Source: JAICSD01 sp963836665
GTDB taxonomy: Bacteria; Acidobacteriota; Vicinamibacteria; Vicinamibacterales; 2-12-FULL-66-21
Direction of reading: 5' to 3'
Assembly (NCBI GenBank): GCA_963836665.1
Contig: CAWIKL010000001.1
Location: 3,534,001-3,598,000 of the forward strand
Length of the DNA: 64,000 bases
Shown: positions 41,771 through 50,767 of the stretch, piece by piece
How positions within the stretch are numbered: position 1 is the stretch's first letter
How the letters are laid out: every line of letters starts with the position of its first letter
Position numbers and translations under genes: made by a program
Notes under the pieces: generated by a model
Told to the model about the DNA's origin: nothing
The model's input: the letters and a program-made list of their open reading frames with translations, nothing else
Database searches by the model: none

Positions 41771-43585
41771 ATGAGCCTTCGCACTCCATCGCACCGGGAC
41801 AGCGATGGGCTGTTCCGGCTTGTGGCCGATAGCCTGCCGCTACTTGTCTGGATTTCCGGGCCTGATAAGCGCCGCACCTACTTCAACAAACCGTGGCTCG
41901 ATTTCACCGGGCGACCCCTCGAGTCCGAGATCGGCGATGGCTGGGCAGACGGTGTACACGCCGCTGACCTGATGCATTGCCTGGACAGGTACTCCCGCGC
42001 CTTCGACCGGCGTGAACCGTCCATGATGGAATGCCGGCTTCGCCGGCATGACGGCGAGTACCGGTTGATCCTCGACAATGCGACGCCGCTGTTCGATCCC
42101 GACGGTTCGTTCGCTGGTTACATCGGCGCGTGCGTCGACGTGACCGACCTCAGGCGCGCGGAAGCCGAGCGCAACGTCGCCAACGATCGGCTCCGGCTGG
42201 CGATGGAGTCGAGCAAGTCCGTAGGCTGGGAATGGGATCTCAAGACGAACCGCGATACCTGGTTCGGCGACCTGTCGACCGTCTTCGGGGTTCCCTCCGA
42301 CGTCTACGTCGGGCACGTCGAAGATTTCCGTCGTTCGGTGCATCCGGAAGACCGGGGTCTGGTCTGGAAAGCCGTCAACGACGCGATGGAGACACGCTTA
42401 CCCTACGTGGCGGAGTTCCGCGTCGTGTGGCCCAACGGCACAGTGCGATGGTTGGCGGCCAAGGGGCAGTTCTACTACTCGGCCGGCGGCGACGCGGAGC
42501 GGATGCTGGGCATGGCGGTGGACATCACCGAGCGCAAGGCTGCCGAGGAATCGCTGCGGCACAAGGAAATGGAGCTCAAGGAATCGCAGCGCCTCGCTGG
42601 AGTCGGCGGCTGGCAGTGGGATCCGGGTACAGACACGGTGGTGTGGTCAGACGAGCTCTATCGCCTTGCGGGCCGTGATCCGATCCTGCCGGCGGTGAGC
42701 TACAAGGAGCACTCACAGCTGTATAGCCCCGAGAGCTGGCATCGGCTGAGGGCGGCAGTCGAAACAGCCCTCCACACAGGCGCACCCTACGAGCTCGTCC
42801 TGGAGATGGTTTGCGCCGACGGCACGCGCCGATTTGTCACCGCACGCGGCGAAGCCCACCGTGATTCCGCCGGGAAAATCCTCCGGCTGCGCGGCACCGT
42901 CCAGGACATCACGGATCGCAAGCGTGCCGAAGAAGCACTGTCCAGCGTGAACGGCCGGCTTATCGAGGCCCAGGAGTCAGAGCGCGCCCGGATCGCCAGA
43001 GACCTGCACGACGACATCGGTCAGCGGCTCGCAGTGCTGGCGATCACGCTGGAACATATGAGGCGACTGCAGCCGTCTGGCTCGGACGAGGCTCGCAGCT
43101 GCCTGGAGGCGCTTCAGAAGCAGACCGCGGAGATCACGGCCGATGTGCAGGCGCTGTCACATGAGCTCCACCCGCCACGACTGCTGCATCTGGGCGTGGT
43201 GGCCGCGATGCGGGGTTTCTGTGAGGAACTCTCTGGTCAGAACGGCGTCGGGATTGATTTCGGTTATGAGAACGTCCCGGCGAGTGTGCCGCCTGACGTG
43301 TCGCTGTGTCTTTTCCGGGTACTTCAGGAAGCCCTGCACAACGGAGTACGGCACAGTCGGGCTCCGCATTTCGACGTGCGCCTTCGCGGAACGGGGGACG
43401 CCGTCCACCTCACCGTTCGTGATGAAGGCGTTGGCTTCGACGTCGAGGCGGCGAGTCGAGGCTCGGGACTCGGCCTGACCAGCATGAAAGAACGCCTGAA
43501 GCTGGTAGGTGGTGAGCTGGTGATCGAATCGCGCTCGACCCGCGGCACCACCGTTCTGGCCCGCGCGCCCGTTCGGCGAACCTAG
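41771..43585 (+). CDS. PAS-domain histidine kinase, NarL-family type
   Basis: 604 residues. Three PAS domains (about 15-125, 130-250, 260-385) end in the usual RRAEAE, ERKAAEE and RKRAEEA linkers. The HisKA_3 region has the phosphoacceptor His413 in ARDLHDDIGQRL. The C-terminal ATPase domain begins near 510 (CLFRVLQEALHNGVRH as the N box, VRDEGVGFD for G1, GSGLGLTSMKERL for G2). No membrane helix is present, so the sensor is cytosolic. No cognate NarL-type regulator is adjacent. The ATG at 41771 is chosen for the seven-base gap from the upstream stop. Confidence 0.9.
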   Translation: MSLRTPSHRDSDGLFRLVADSLPLLVWISGPDKRRTYFNKPWLDFTGRPLESEIGDGWADGVHAADLMHCLDRYSRAFDRREPSMMECRLRRHDGEYRLILDNATPLFDPDGSFAGYIGACVDVTDLRRAEAERNVANDRLRLAMESSKSVGWEWDLKTNRDTWFGDLSTVFGVPSDVYVGHVEDFRRSVHPEDRGLVWKAVNDAMETRLPYVAEFRVVWPNGTVRWLAAKGQFYYSAGGDAERMLGMAVDITERKAAEESLRHKEMELKESQRLAGVGGWQWDPGTDTVVWSDELYRLAGRDPILPAVSYKEHSQLYSPESWHRLRAAVETALHTGAPYELVLEMVCADGTRRFVTARGEAHRDSAGKILRLRGTVQDITDRKRAEEALSSVNGRLIEAQESERARIARDLHDDIGQRLAVLAITLEHMRRLQPSGSDEARSCLEALQKQTAEITADVQALSHELHPPRLLHLGVVAAMRGFCEELSGQNGVGIDFGYENVPASVPPDVSLCLFRVLQEALHNGVRHSRAPHFDVRLRGTGDAVHLTVRDEGVGFDVEAASRGSGLGLTSMKERLKLVGGELVIESRSTRGTTVLARAPVRRT

Positions 43586-44859
43586 CGCTCTGCGTCCATT
43601 GGCTGGCGGTGAACGCCTTTAGCCGGAGCCTGTCGCAATTGCTGTCGGGACACCAGCACTGTCGCCGCCAGATCCCCGGTGACGTTCAGCACGGTAGAAA
43701 ACGTGTCTGGAATGGCATCGGCGGCGATGAGTAAGCCGATGCCCTCGGCCGGGAGGCCGACAGCCAGAAGCAAGGGCGTCAACATAATGAAGGCGCCACG
43801 CGGCACCCCAGGCGAGGCAAAGCCGAGAAACACGGACGCCAACGCGATCGTCCCGAGTTGTGCGGCGTGCAACGGGACGTTGTAGAACCATCCGACGAAG
43901 AGCGTCCCCACCGTCCACGAGACGGGCCCGGCGATGTGGAACATGGCGGTCGCCAGCGGCAGGACGAAACCGGTCACGTTCGCGGGAAGACCGAGCCCCG
44001 TCTCGGCGGCCTCCACCAGGGCTGGCAGGGACGCGACCGACGAACTCGAACTGAAGGCGATGAGCTGCGCCGGCAGCACCGCCTTCGCGAAGCGCGCCAT
44101 CGGAATCCCCGCGACCAGCGACACGACCGGATAGAGCAGTGCGGTACAGGCCAGCGAGGCCCCCGAATACACGATGACGTAGAACCCGATCGCGCCGGCC
44201 AGCGCCGCACCGGCGTGAGCCGCGAGCGGCAAGACGAGGGCGAGCACCCCGAGAGGCGCCAGCCAGATGACGCCGCGCACCAGCGTCATCATGGCGTCGC
44301 CCAGCGCTCGAAAGAACGCTACCAGCGTGACGCGCGTCGCGTCCGCACTGCGCGCAATCGCCAGCGCCAGGAGCAGGACAAAGAGGATGAACGGCACCAT
44401 GTCGCCGTTGGCCGCGGCGGCGATCGGGTTCGCGGGAAGAAGCGCCCCGAACCACGCGGCGAATGACCGCGACGGTCCACCGTTGATCAGCGCGCGCGCT
44501 GCCTCGACGGCACCGGGCGGCGGCGCCGGCCTGACGCCATCGGGGAGGAGTGCAAAGACGGCGGGCGCGAGCGGCACAATCACCACCGCCATCCCTCCCA
44601 ACAGGAGGATGAACGTCGCCAGCGTGTGCGCCCCGATCCGCCCGAGCGCTTTCACATCGGCCGCCGACGCGATGCCGGTGATGATGAGCGAGACGATCAA
44701 GGGAATGACCGTCATCCGGATGGCATTGACCCACAGCGTGCCGACAGGGGCCACACCATCAGCCAGACGCAGCCCGAGAGGGCTGCCAGTCGCGGCGATG
44801 ACCGCTCCCGCACCGATGGCGACGCCAAGGGCGACGATAACCCGGGTGCTTTCCTTCAT
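43582..44859 (-). CDS. dicarboxylate/amino acid:cation symporter (DAACS)
   Basis: 425 residues of a classic DAACS transporter: several helices, the serine-rich hairpin SSSSSVASLPAL, and C-terminal AIPDTFSTVLNVTGDLAATVLV, where the family's substrate- and ion-binding residues lie. It moves C4-dicarboxylates, glutamate or similar substrates with Na+ or H+. It is convergent with the histidine kinase and shares 4 bp at the 3' ends. Substrate cannot be assigned more closely. Confidence 0.85.
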   Translation of the reverse strand: MKESTRVIVALGVAIGAGAVIAATGSPLGLRLADGVAPVGTLWVNAIRMTVIPLIVSLIITGIASAADVKALGRIGAHTLATFILLLGGMAVVIVPLAPAVFALLPDGVRPAPPPGAVEAARALINGGPSRSFAAWFGALLPANPIAAAANGDMVPFILFVLLLALAIARSADATRVTLVAFFRALGDAMMTLVRGVIWLAPLGVLALVLPLAAHAGAALAGAIGFYVIVYSGASLACTALLYPVVSLVAGIPMARFAKAVLPAQLIAFSSSSSVASLPALVEAAETGLGLPANVTGFVLPLATAMFHIAGPVSWTVGTLFVGWFYNVPLHAAQLGTIALASVFLGFASPGVPRGAFIMLTPLLLAVGLPAEGIGLLIAADAIPDTFSTVLNVTGDLAATVLVSRQQLRQAPAKGVHRQPMDAER

Positions 44860-44948
44860 TCAGCCAATCTCCACGCTCCGCTCGCCTCCAGCCGTTCGTC
44901 TGCGGGCCGGGACAACTACAATGAGCCGGCCGTAGATCTGGACATCCC

Positions 44949-47793
44949 TTGGCCCTCACTGCCGGCGCTCGCCTCGGCCCTTACGAAATCATCAGCCCGC
45001 TCGGTGCCGGCGGGATGGGCGAAGTGTATCGCGCAATGGACACGCGGCTTGGGCGCGTGGTGGCCATCAAAGTTCTGCCGGACGGGATCACGTCGTCTCC
45101 GCAAACGCTGGAGCGCTTCCAGCGCGAGGCGCGGGCGGCTTCAGCGCTCAACCACCCCAATATCTGCACGATCTACGATGTCGGCACTGATCCGCCGTTC
45201 ATCGCGATGGAGTTGCTCGAAGGGGAGACACTTCAGCAGCGCATCGCACGCGGTCTGATGGAAGTCCCGGTCCTGGTTGACATCGCATGCGCCGTCGCCG
45301 ATGCCCTCGACGCTGCGCACAGCAAGGGCATCGTGCATCGCGACATCAAACCGGCGAACATCTTCCTCACGTCGCGCGGCCCGAAGATTCTCGATTTCGG
45401 GCTCGCAAAGCCGACCTCCGGACCAGCGGCGATCGGTGTCCCCTACGAGGCCACTCACTCGGCCGAGGCGCTGCTCACGGGCCCAGGCAGCGCCCTCGGG
45501 ACGGTGTCGTACATGTCACCTGAGCAAGTCCGCGCCCAGCCCTTGGACGCCCGCACGGATTTGTTCTCGTTCGGGGTGGTGCTCTATGAAATGGCGACGG
45601 CCACCCGGCCATTTCGCGGTGAGAGCTCGGGGATTATTCTCGATTCCATTCTCAACCGCACTCCTGTGCCTCCCGTGCGCCTGAATCCCGATACGCCGTC
45701 GGAATTGGAACGGGTCATCGACAAGTGCTTCGAAAAAGATCGGAATCTGCGCTATCAGCATGCGTCGGACCTTCGCACCGACCTCCAGCGGCTCAAGCGG
45801 GACACGGATTCGGGTCGGGTGACAGCCGGAACTCCGTCCGAAGGCACAACCGCTCTCGCAAAACACTGGAAGGTAATCGTTGCGACTGCCGGGGCCATGC
45901 TGGCGCTCTTCGGCGCAGGGTATTTCCATTTTCGCGCCGCGCCAAGACTCACGGACAAGGACACCATAGTCCTCGCCGATTTCACGAACACGACCGGCGA
46001 CCCCGTCTTTGACGAGACGCTGCGCCAGGGATTGGCGATTCAGCTTGAACAGTCCCCATTCTTGAGCCTGATTTCCGACCGGCGCATTCATCGGACACTC
46101 GCGCTGATGCAGAAGCCGCCAGACGCAAAGCTTACTCCGGAGATCGCCCAGGAGGTCTGCGAGCGAAGCAACAGCGCAGCGGTACTCGAGGGCTCTATCT
46201 CGAACCTCGGCAGCCAGTACAGTCCTGGGACTGCGCGCGAAGAGATGTCGTACGGGAGAGATCCTCGACGATGAACAGGCGCAGGCAGCGAAGAAGGAGG
46301 ACGTCCTCAACGTCCTGAGTCAGATCGCTGGCAGATTTCGATCGCGCATCGGCGAGTCGCTGGCCACGGTCAAGGAGCACCAGATGCCATTGATCGAGGC
46401 CACGACGACTTCGCTCGAAGCGTTGGAGGCATACAGCGCAGCGCAGGCAGTCAATGTGTCGAAAGGCCCCGGGGCGGCGGTGAAACTTTTCAAGCGCGCC
46501 GCCGAACTCGATCCAGACTTCGCGCTTGCCCAGGCACATCTGGGAGTGGCATACGGCGGGATAGGGGAGTCGGTTCTGGCCGCGCAGAGCCTCCGGAGGG
46601 CCTATGAGTTGCGAGATCACGCCAGCGACCCGGAGAAATTCTTTATCACGGTCAACTACAACCAGAGCGTCACCGGAAATCTGGAAAAGTCGCTCGAAGC
46701 GGGACAGCTATGGGCGCAAACGTACCCTCGCGACGTGCGAGCACATGGATTCCTGTCGAGTTACCTGACTCAAGGTCTGGGCCTGTATGAGAAATCCATC
46801 GAGGAAGGCAGGCTGGCCACAAGCATCGATCCGGACTTCGTCTTCGGCTACACCAATCGGGCCTGGTCCTACCTGTATCTGGATCGCCCGCGGGAGGCGG
46901 ACAATACGATGCGGGAGGCCTCCGAACGGAAACTTGAACCTGATGAGTTCCTGGTCCTGCGCTACTACAGCGCGTTCCTGAGTGGAGATCGGGCCGGAAT
47001 GGATCGCCAGGCTGCTCTGGCCAAGGAAAAGCCCGGCGCGGAAGACTGGATCATTCACGCCCAGGCTCTCGTCTTTGCATATGCCGGTCATCTGCACCAG
47101 GCACGAGATCTGTCGCGGCGCGCGGTGGACGTGGCCAGACGGAATAGCGATCAGGAAAGAGCAGCGACCTACGAGAGTGCAGCAGCGGCGTATGAAGCGT
47201 TGGCCGGGAATGCAGCAGAGGCAAAGCAGAGAGCAGAATCAGCGCTGGCGCTGTCCAAAGGCCGGGACGTGGAGTATGCGGCGGCTTATGCGCTCGCCCG
47301 AGCCGGGGATTTTTCGCAGTTGGAGACGATCGCCAATGATTTGGCGCAGCGCTTTCCGGAAGACACGTCCGTCCAATACCACTATCTGCCAACCCTGCGC
47401 GCACTTGCCGACCTGCACGGTGGCAAGCCGGCAAAGGCTCGCGAAGAGCTGGAAATGGCCAGTCGATTTGAGCTGGCCATGAACGGGCTCAGCTCCTTCG
47501 CATTTTGCGGGGCCATGTATCCGGCGTTTGTGCGGGGCGAAGCGTTTCTAGCCGAGCACAAGGGCGTCGAGGCCGTCGTCGAATTCAAGAAGCTGATCGA
47601 TCACCGAGGGATCACGCTGGCCGACCCGGCGGCGGTCATCGCGCGCCTCGAAATCGCCAGAGCATGGGCGTTGTCCGAAAACAACGACAAGGCAAAGGCT
47701 GCCTACCAGGATTTCCTCACCCTGTGGAAAGACGCCGACCCCGACATCCCGGTCCTCAGGCAAGCCAAGGCGGAATACGCCCGGCTGCGCTAA
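44949..47793 (+). CDS. Ser/Thr protein kinase with membrane helix and TPR domain (frameshifted)
   Basis: The first frame (TTG 44949 to 46274) has the kinase domain (LGAGGMGEVYRA, Lys41 in VAIKVL, HRDIKPAN with catalytic Asp132, DFGLAKP, GTVSYMSPEQ), then a membrane helix near 308-329. It breaks at 46221, where one extra A is present, and continues in another frame (VLGLRAKRC..., EDVLNVLSQIAGRFRSRIG, then TPR repeats to 47793). The join is exact and the fused ~947-residue protein matches the acidobacterial kinase-TPR family. The outer part would hang in the periplasm. A TACAAT box lies about 30 nt before the start. Confidence 0.8.
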
Positions 47794-47886
47794 CAGGGCG
47801 GCCTGAATCGGACGAGTCGTGACCTCACCCTATCGCTCCGCCAGTGAGGGGCCGATAGGGCGAGGCAAGGAGCGCTCCCCCACTCC

Positions 47887-50652
47887 ATGAAGATTCTGCA
47901 CGTCGCCCAGGACGTCGAGGCGGCGCGGGTCCGGTCCCGCGCCATCCAGGCCATTGCACAGAATGTCACGCTGCAGTCGGCCAGCACGCCTGCAGGCGCG
48001 CTCGAGTGGCTGCGGGGGAATACCGACGCAGCAGCCGTGATCGTCGAGGTCGAGGCGCAGAGCTGCGCCCCATTCGTGCGGGAAATCCGCGCCTCGCGCC
48101 TGCATACGCCTGTCGTGGTCGTGGACGGATCCGCTCGGCTCGATTCGGCCATCGACGCGCTCAATTCCGGCGCCGACGGTTACCTGCTCGCCGGGCACTC
48201 TATCGAACGCGAATTGCCCGAAATCGTCGTTCGGGCGATGGATCGTGCGCGCGATCAGCGGGAGATGGCCGCCGACCTGGCGGAACAGCGTCGGCGGCAT
48301 GCCCGTGAAAGCCGGCTGTGTGCGGCGCTGCAGCAGCAGTCGTTGCAGCTCGAGCGCGCGCATGCCCGATTGGAGAAACGCCGGGCCGAGGAGGCGACCG
48401 CGTTCGCCGAACTGCTCGATGCGCGTCACAGGACGTTTGCTGGACACCTCACAGAGGTGTCGGAATCGCGTGATGCGCTTGTCGCGGAACTCGCGGTCGC
48501 GATGACGACACTTGAAAGCGAACGAAAGGCCCGCACCGCCGACGCCGAGGCCGCCAGCGCGGCGCTCGCTGCCGCTGTTGCCGACGCGGAGCGAGCCGCC
48601 CTCGAGCTGGCCGACGCGAACGGGCGCTGCGCCGCTCTCGAGGGTCTGCTGGCGCATGAGGCACAAGGACGCGTCGAGCTGGAGCGGAGCCTTGGCGAGG
48701 CTCAGGCGTATTATCACAACCTGCTCGAGCGAGCCGCAGCCGATCAGGCGACCGTCGAAGCGGATTTGGCTGAGGCCGTTCACGCTCATCAACGGTCTGA
48801 GCATCGCGCCAATCGGATCCTCGCCGCCGCGCTGACGCGCGAGGCGGAGCTGATCGAGGTGCTCGAAACCGAATCGGCGGCCAAGGCCGTCGCTGAGATC
48901 CATGCCGCCACTGCTCGGATGGACTCCGCGCGCGGTCGAGACCGTTCGCTGCTTGTCGCGTCAAGATACCGCCGGCACGTGCGGGCAGAGCAAGTGGAAC
49001 TGACGACGCAACTGTCCCAGGCGCGCGCGCGCGCGGACAGCGATCGCAGCACCGGCGAGGAGATGATCGCGCGGATCACGCTCGACGGCGAGTCGCTTTG
49101 GCGGCAGCTCGACGCGCAGCACGAGCACGTACATGACCTGCGCACCACACTTCAGGCCGAGCGGCAGGCCCACGAGCTGACGCAGCAATCGCTCGACCAA
49201 CTGCAGGCTGCCTTCCAGCAGCTCGACGAAGTGGCTGGCGATCACGCGGCGGCGCGTCTCCGGCTGGGGGCGCTCGTCACCGAGCGCGACCGTCTGCTGG
49301 CGGAGGAGACGGAGCGTCATCTGGTCGCCGAAGAGGACACGCAGCGCGCCGTCGCGCGTCTGCAAGATCAGCTGCGGCAAACAGCGGAGGAGCGTCAGGC
49401 CGAGGCGTCAGGGCTGAAGGGAGCCGTCAATACGCTGCGGCGCGAGCTCGAGGCCGCTGGCACCGACCTCGAACGGCTTCGCGGCATCGCCGAGCGCGTC
49501 CCCGATCTCGAAACACAGCTCGAAAAGAGCCGCCATGAAAAGCGTCGGCAGTTCGAACGTGCTCCGTACGGCTTGTGCCGGTGCTCCGGTGACGGCATCG
49601 TCATGGAAGCCAATCATTCTTTTGTAGCGCTGCTCGGCTATCGGCGCGCCGAGGATCTCAGGAATCTCAGCTGGCTCACCGTCGCCCAGGAACGGACCGG
49701 CGATCTGGGCTGGTTACTGGAACGAGCCCAAGCCACGCGCAAGGCCGAGGCCGTCGAGACGCTGTGGCACACCCGTGAAGGCCGTCGTATCATCGTGCGC
49801 CTGCAGGCGCTCGCGACGTCGAGCGGCGTGATCGACATCGTTGCCGAGGACGTCACCCCCGTGCGGGTTCTCGAAGAGCGGCTTCGTCAGGCGCAGAAGA
49901 TGGAAGCCGTCGGCCGGCTCGCGTCGGAAGTCGCGGTGACCTGTGAAGCGCTTCTCGGCGATGTCGTTCGCGAGACCGGGGACTGGGCCGACCGGGCAGA
50001 GTCCGCCGATTTTCGAGTGTCAGCCGAGCGCATGCTGGAAGAGCTGACGAGGGCGAGAGGGTTCATGCGCAGTCTGGGCAGCTACGGCGACGAGCAGAAG
50101 CGCGCGCTCGAGCCTGTCAGCGCTCACAGCGTCCTGCGTGAGTTGGCGCCGGTCATGAAGCGGCTGGTCGGCGAGCGCATCAAGCTCGTACTGCCGAAAT
50201 CGGCCGGCGCGTTTCCCGTTGATGTAGACGCGCAGCGTCTTGAGCGCGTGTTGACCAACGTGGCCGGCTACGCGCGCGAACGCATGCCGATGGGAGGGCA
50301 GGTCACGATCGATCTGGCGACCATCGCGATCGGCCGTCGATTCGCGGCCGGTCACTCGAACGTCCGCGCCGGCGATCATGTGCTCATTACGGTCACGGAG
50401 TCGGCGTCGGCCGGTGCGCCCCAGGGCGACAGCCCGCGCAGGGCACACCCCGCCGACACGACGGGCGTGGAGCTCGGCGTGTTAATGGAACTCATCTCGT
50501 CCTGCGGCGGGCATCTGTGGCTGGAAGCGCAGCCGGCGGGCAACATGGTGGTCAAGATCCACTTACCAAAGCCGGCCGTCCGGGCCGATCGCGGCGGGCG
50601 GCGCCTGCCGCGCTGGCTGCGCGCCGCCTCGTCTGCCAACATCCTCGCCTGA
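47887..50652 (+). CDS. degenerate receiver / giant coiled coil / PAS / pseudo-histidine kinase
   Basis: 921 residues. Residues 1-115 look receiver-like (KILHVAQDVEAARVRSRAIQA, AVIVEVEAQ, TPVVVVDGSARL, DGYLLAGH), but the acceptor Asp and the Lys are absent. A coiled coil runs from about 118 to 550. A PAS domain (APYGLCRCSGDGIVMEANHS) is at about 556-660. The H-box reads KMEAVGRLASEVAVTCEALL with no His, and the N-box LERVLTNVAGYARERMP lacks the Mg-binding Asn, so phosphotransfer is not expected. It is probably a scaffold or signalling hub. It follows the kinase-TPR gene by 93 bp. Confidence 0.75.
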   Translation: MKILHVAQDVEAARVRSRAIQAIAQNVTLQSASTPAGALEWLRGNTDAAAVIVEVEAQSCAPFVREIRASRLHTPVVVVDGSARLDSAIDALNSGADGYLLAGHSIERELPEIVVRAMDRARDQREMAADLAEQRRRHARESRLCAALQQQSLQLERAHARLEKRRAEEATAFAELLDARHRTFAGHLTEVSESRDALVAELAVAMTTLESERKARTADAEAASAALAAAVADAERAALELADANGRCAALEGLLAHEAQGRVELERSLGEAQAYYHNLLERAAADQATVEADLAEAVHAHQRSEHRANRILAAALTREAELIEVLETESAAKAVAEIHAATARMDSARGRDRSLLVASRYRRHVRAEQVELTTQLSQARARADSDRSTGEEMIARITLDGESLWRQLDAQHEHVHDLRTTLQAERQAHELTQQSLDQLQAAFQQLDEVAGDHAAARLRLGALVTERDRLLAEETERHLVAEEDTQRAVARLQDQLRQTAEERQAEASGLKGAVNTLRRELEAAGTDLERLRGIAERVPDLETQLEKSRHEKRRQFERAPYGLCRCSGDGIVMEANHSFVALLGYRRAEDLRNLSWLTVAQERTGDLGWLLERAQATRKAEAVETLWHTREGRRIIVRLQALATSSGVIDIVAEDVTPVRVLEERLRQAQKMEAVGRLASEVAVTCEALLGDVVRETGDWADRAESADFRVSAERMLEELTRARGFMRSLGSYGDEQKRALEPVSAHSVLRELAPVMKRLVGERIKLVLPKSAGAFPVDVDAQRLERVLTNVAGYARERMPMGGQVTIDLATIAIGRRFAAGHSNVRAGDHVLITVTESASAGAPQGDSPRRAHPADTTGVELGVLMELISSCGGHLWLEAQPAGNMVVKIHLPKPAVRADRGGRRLPRWLRAASSANILA

Positions 50653-50754
50653 CGCGCGTCGGCGCACGGCCCGACGCTCAAGCCCCTCGTCGCTCACGCT
50701 CATCCTCGCGCGACCAGCTGAGGTTCTGAGGCGCCTCGAGCCTGAAGCGGCGCC

Positions 50755-50760
50755 TATAAT
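50755..50760 (+). promoter_or_regulatory. -10 box for M13 peptidase gene
   Basis: Perfect TATAAT ending 7 nt before the ATG at 50768, giving a leaderless or near-leaderless mRNA; no clear -35. Confidence 0.5.
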
Positions 50761-50767
50761 GTGCGCC

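Noticed and set aside
48000..49500. Repetitive Ala/Glu codons as a tandem DNA repeat
   Set aside because: The pattern is coiled-coil heptad coding without a fixed nucleotide period.
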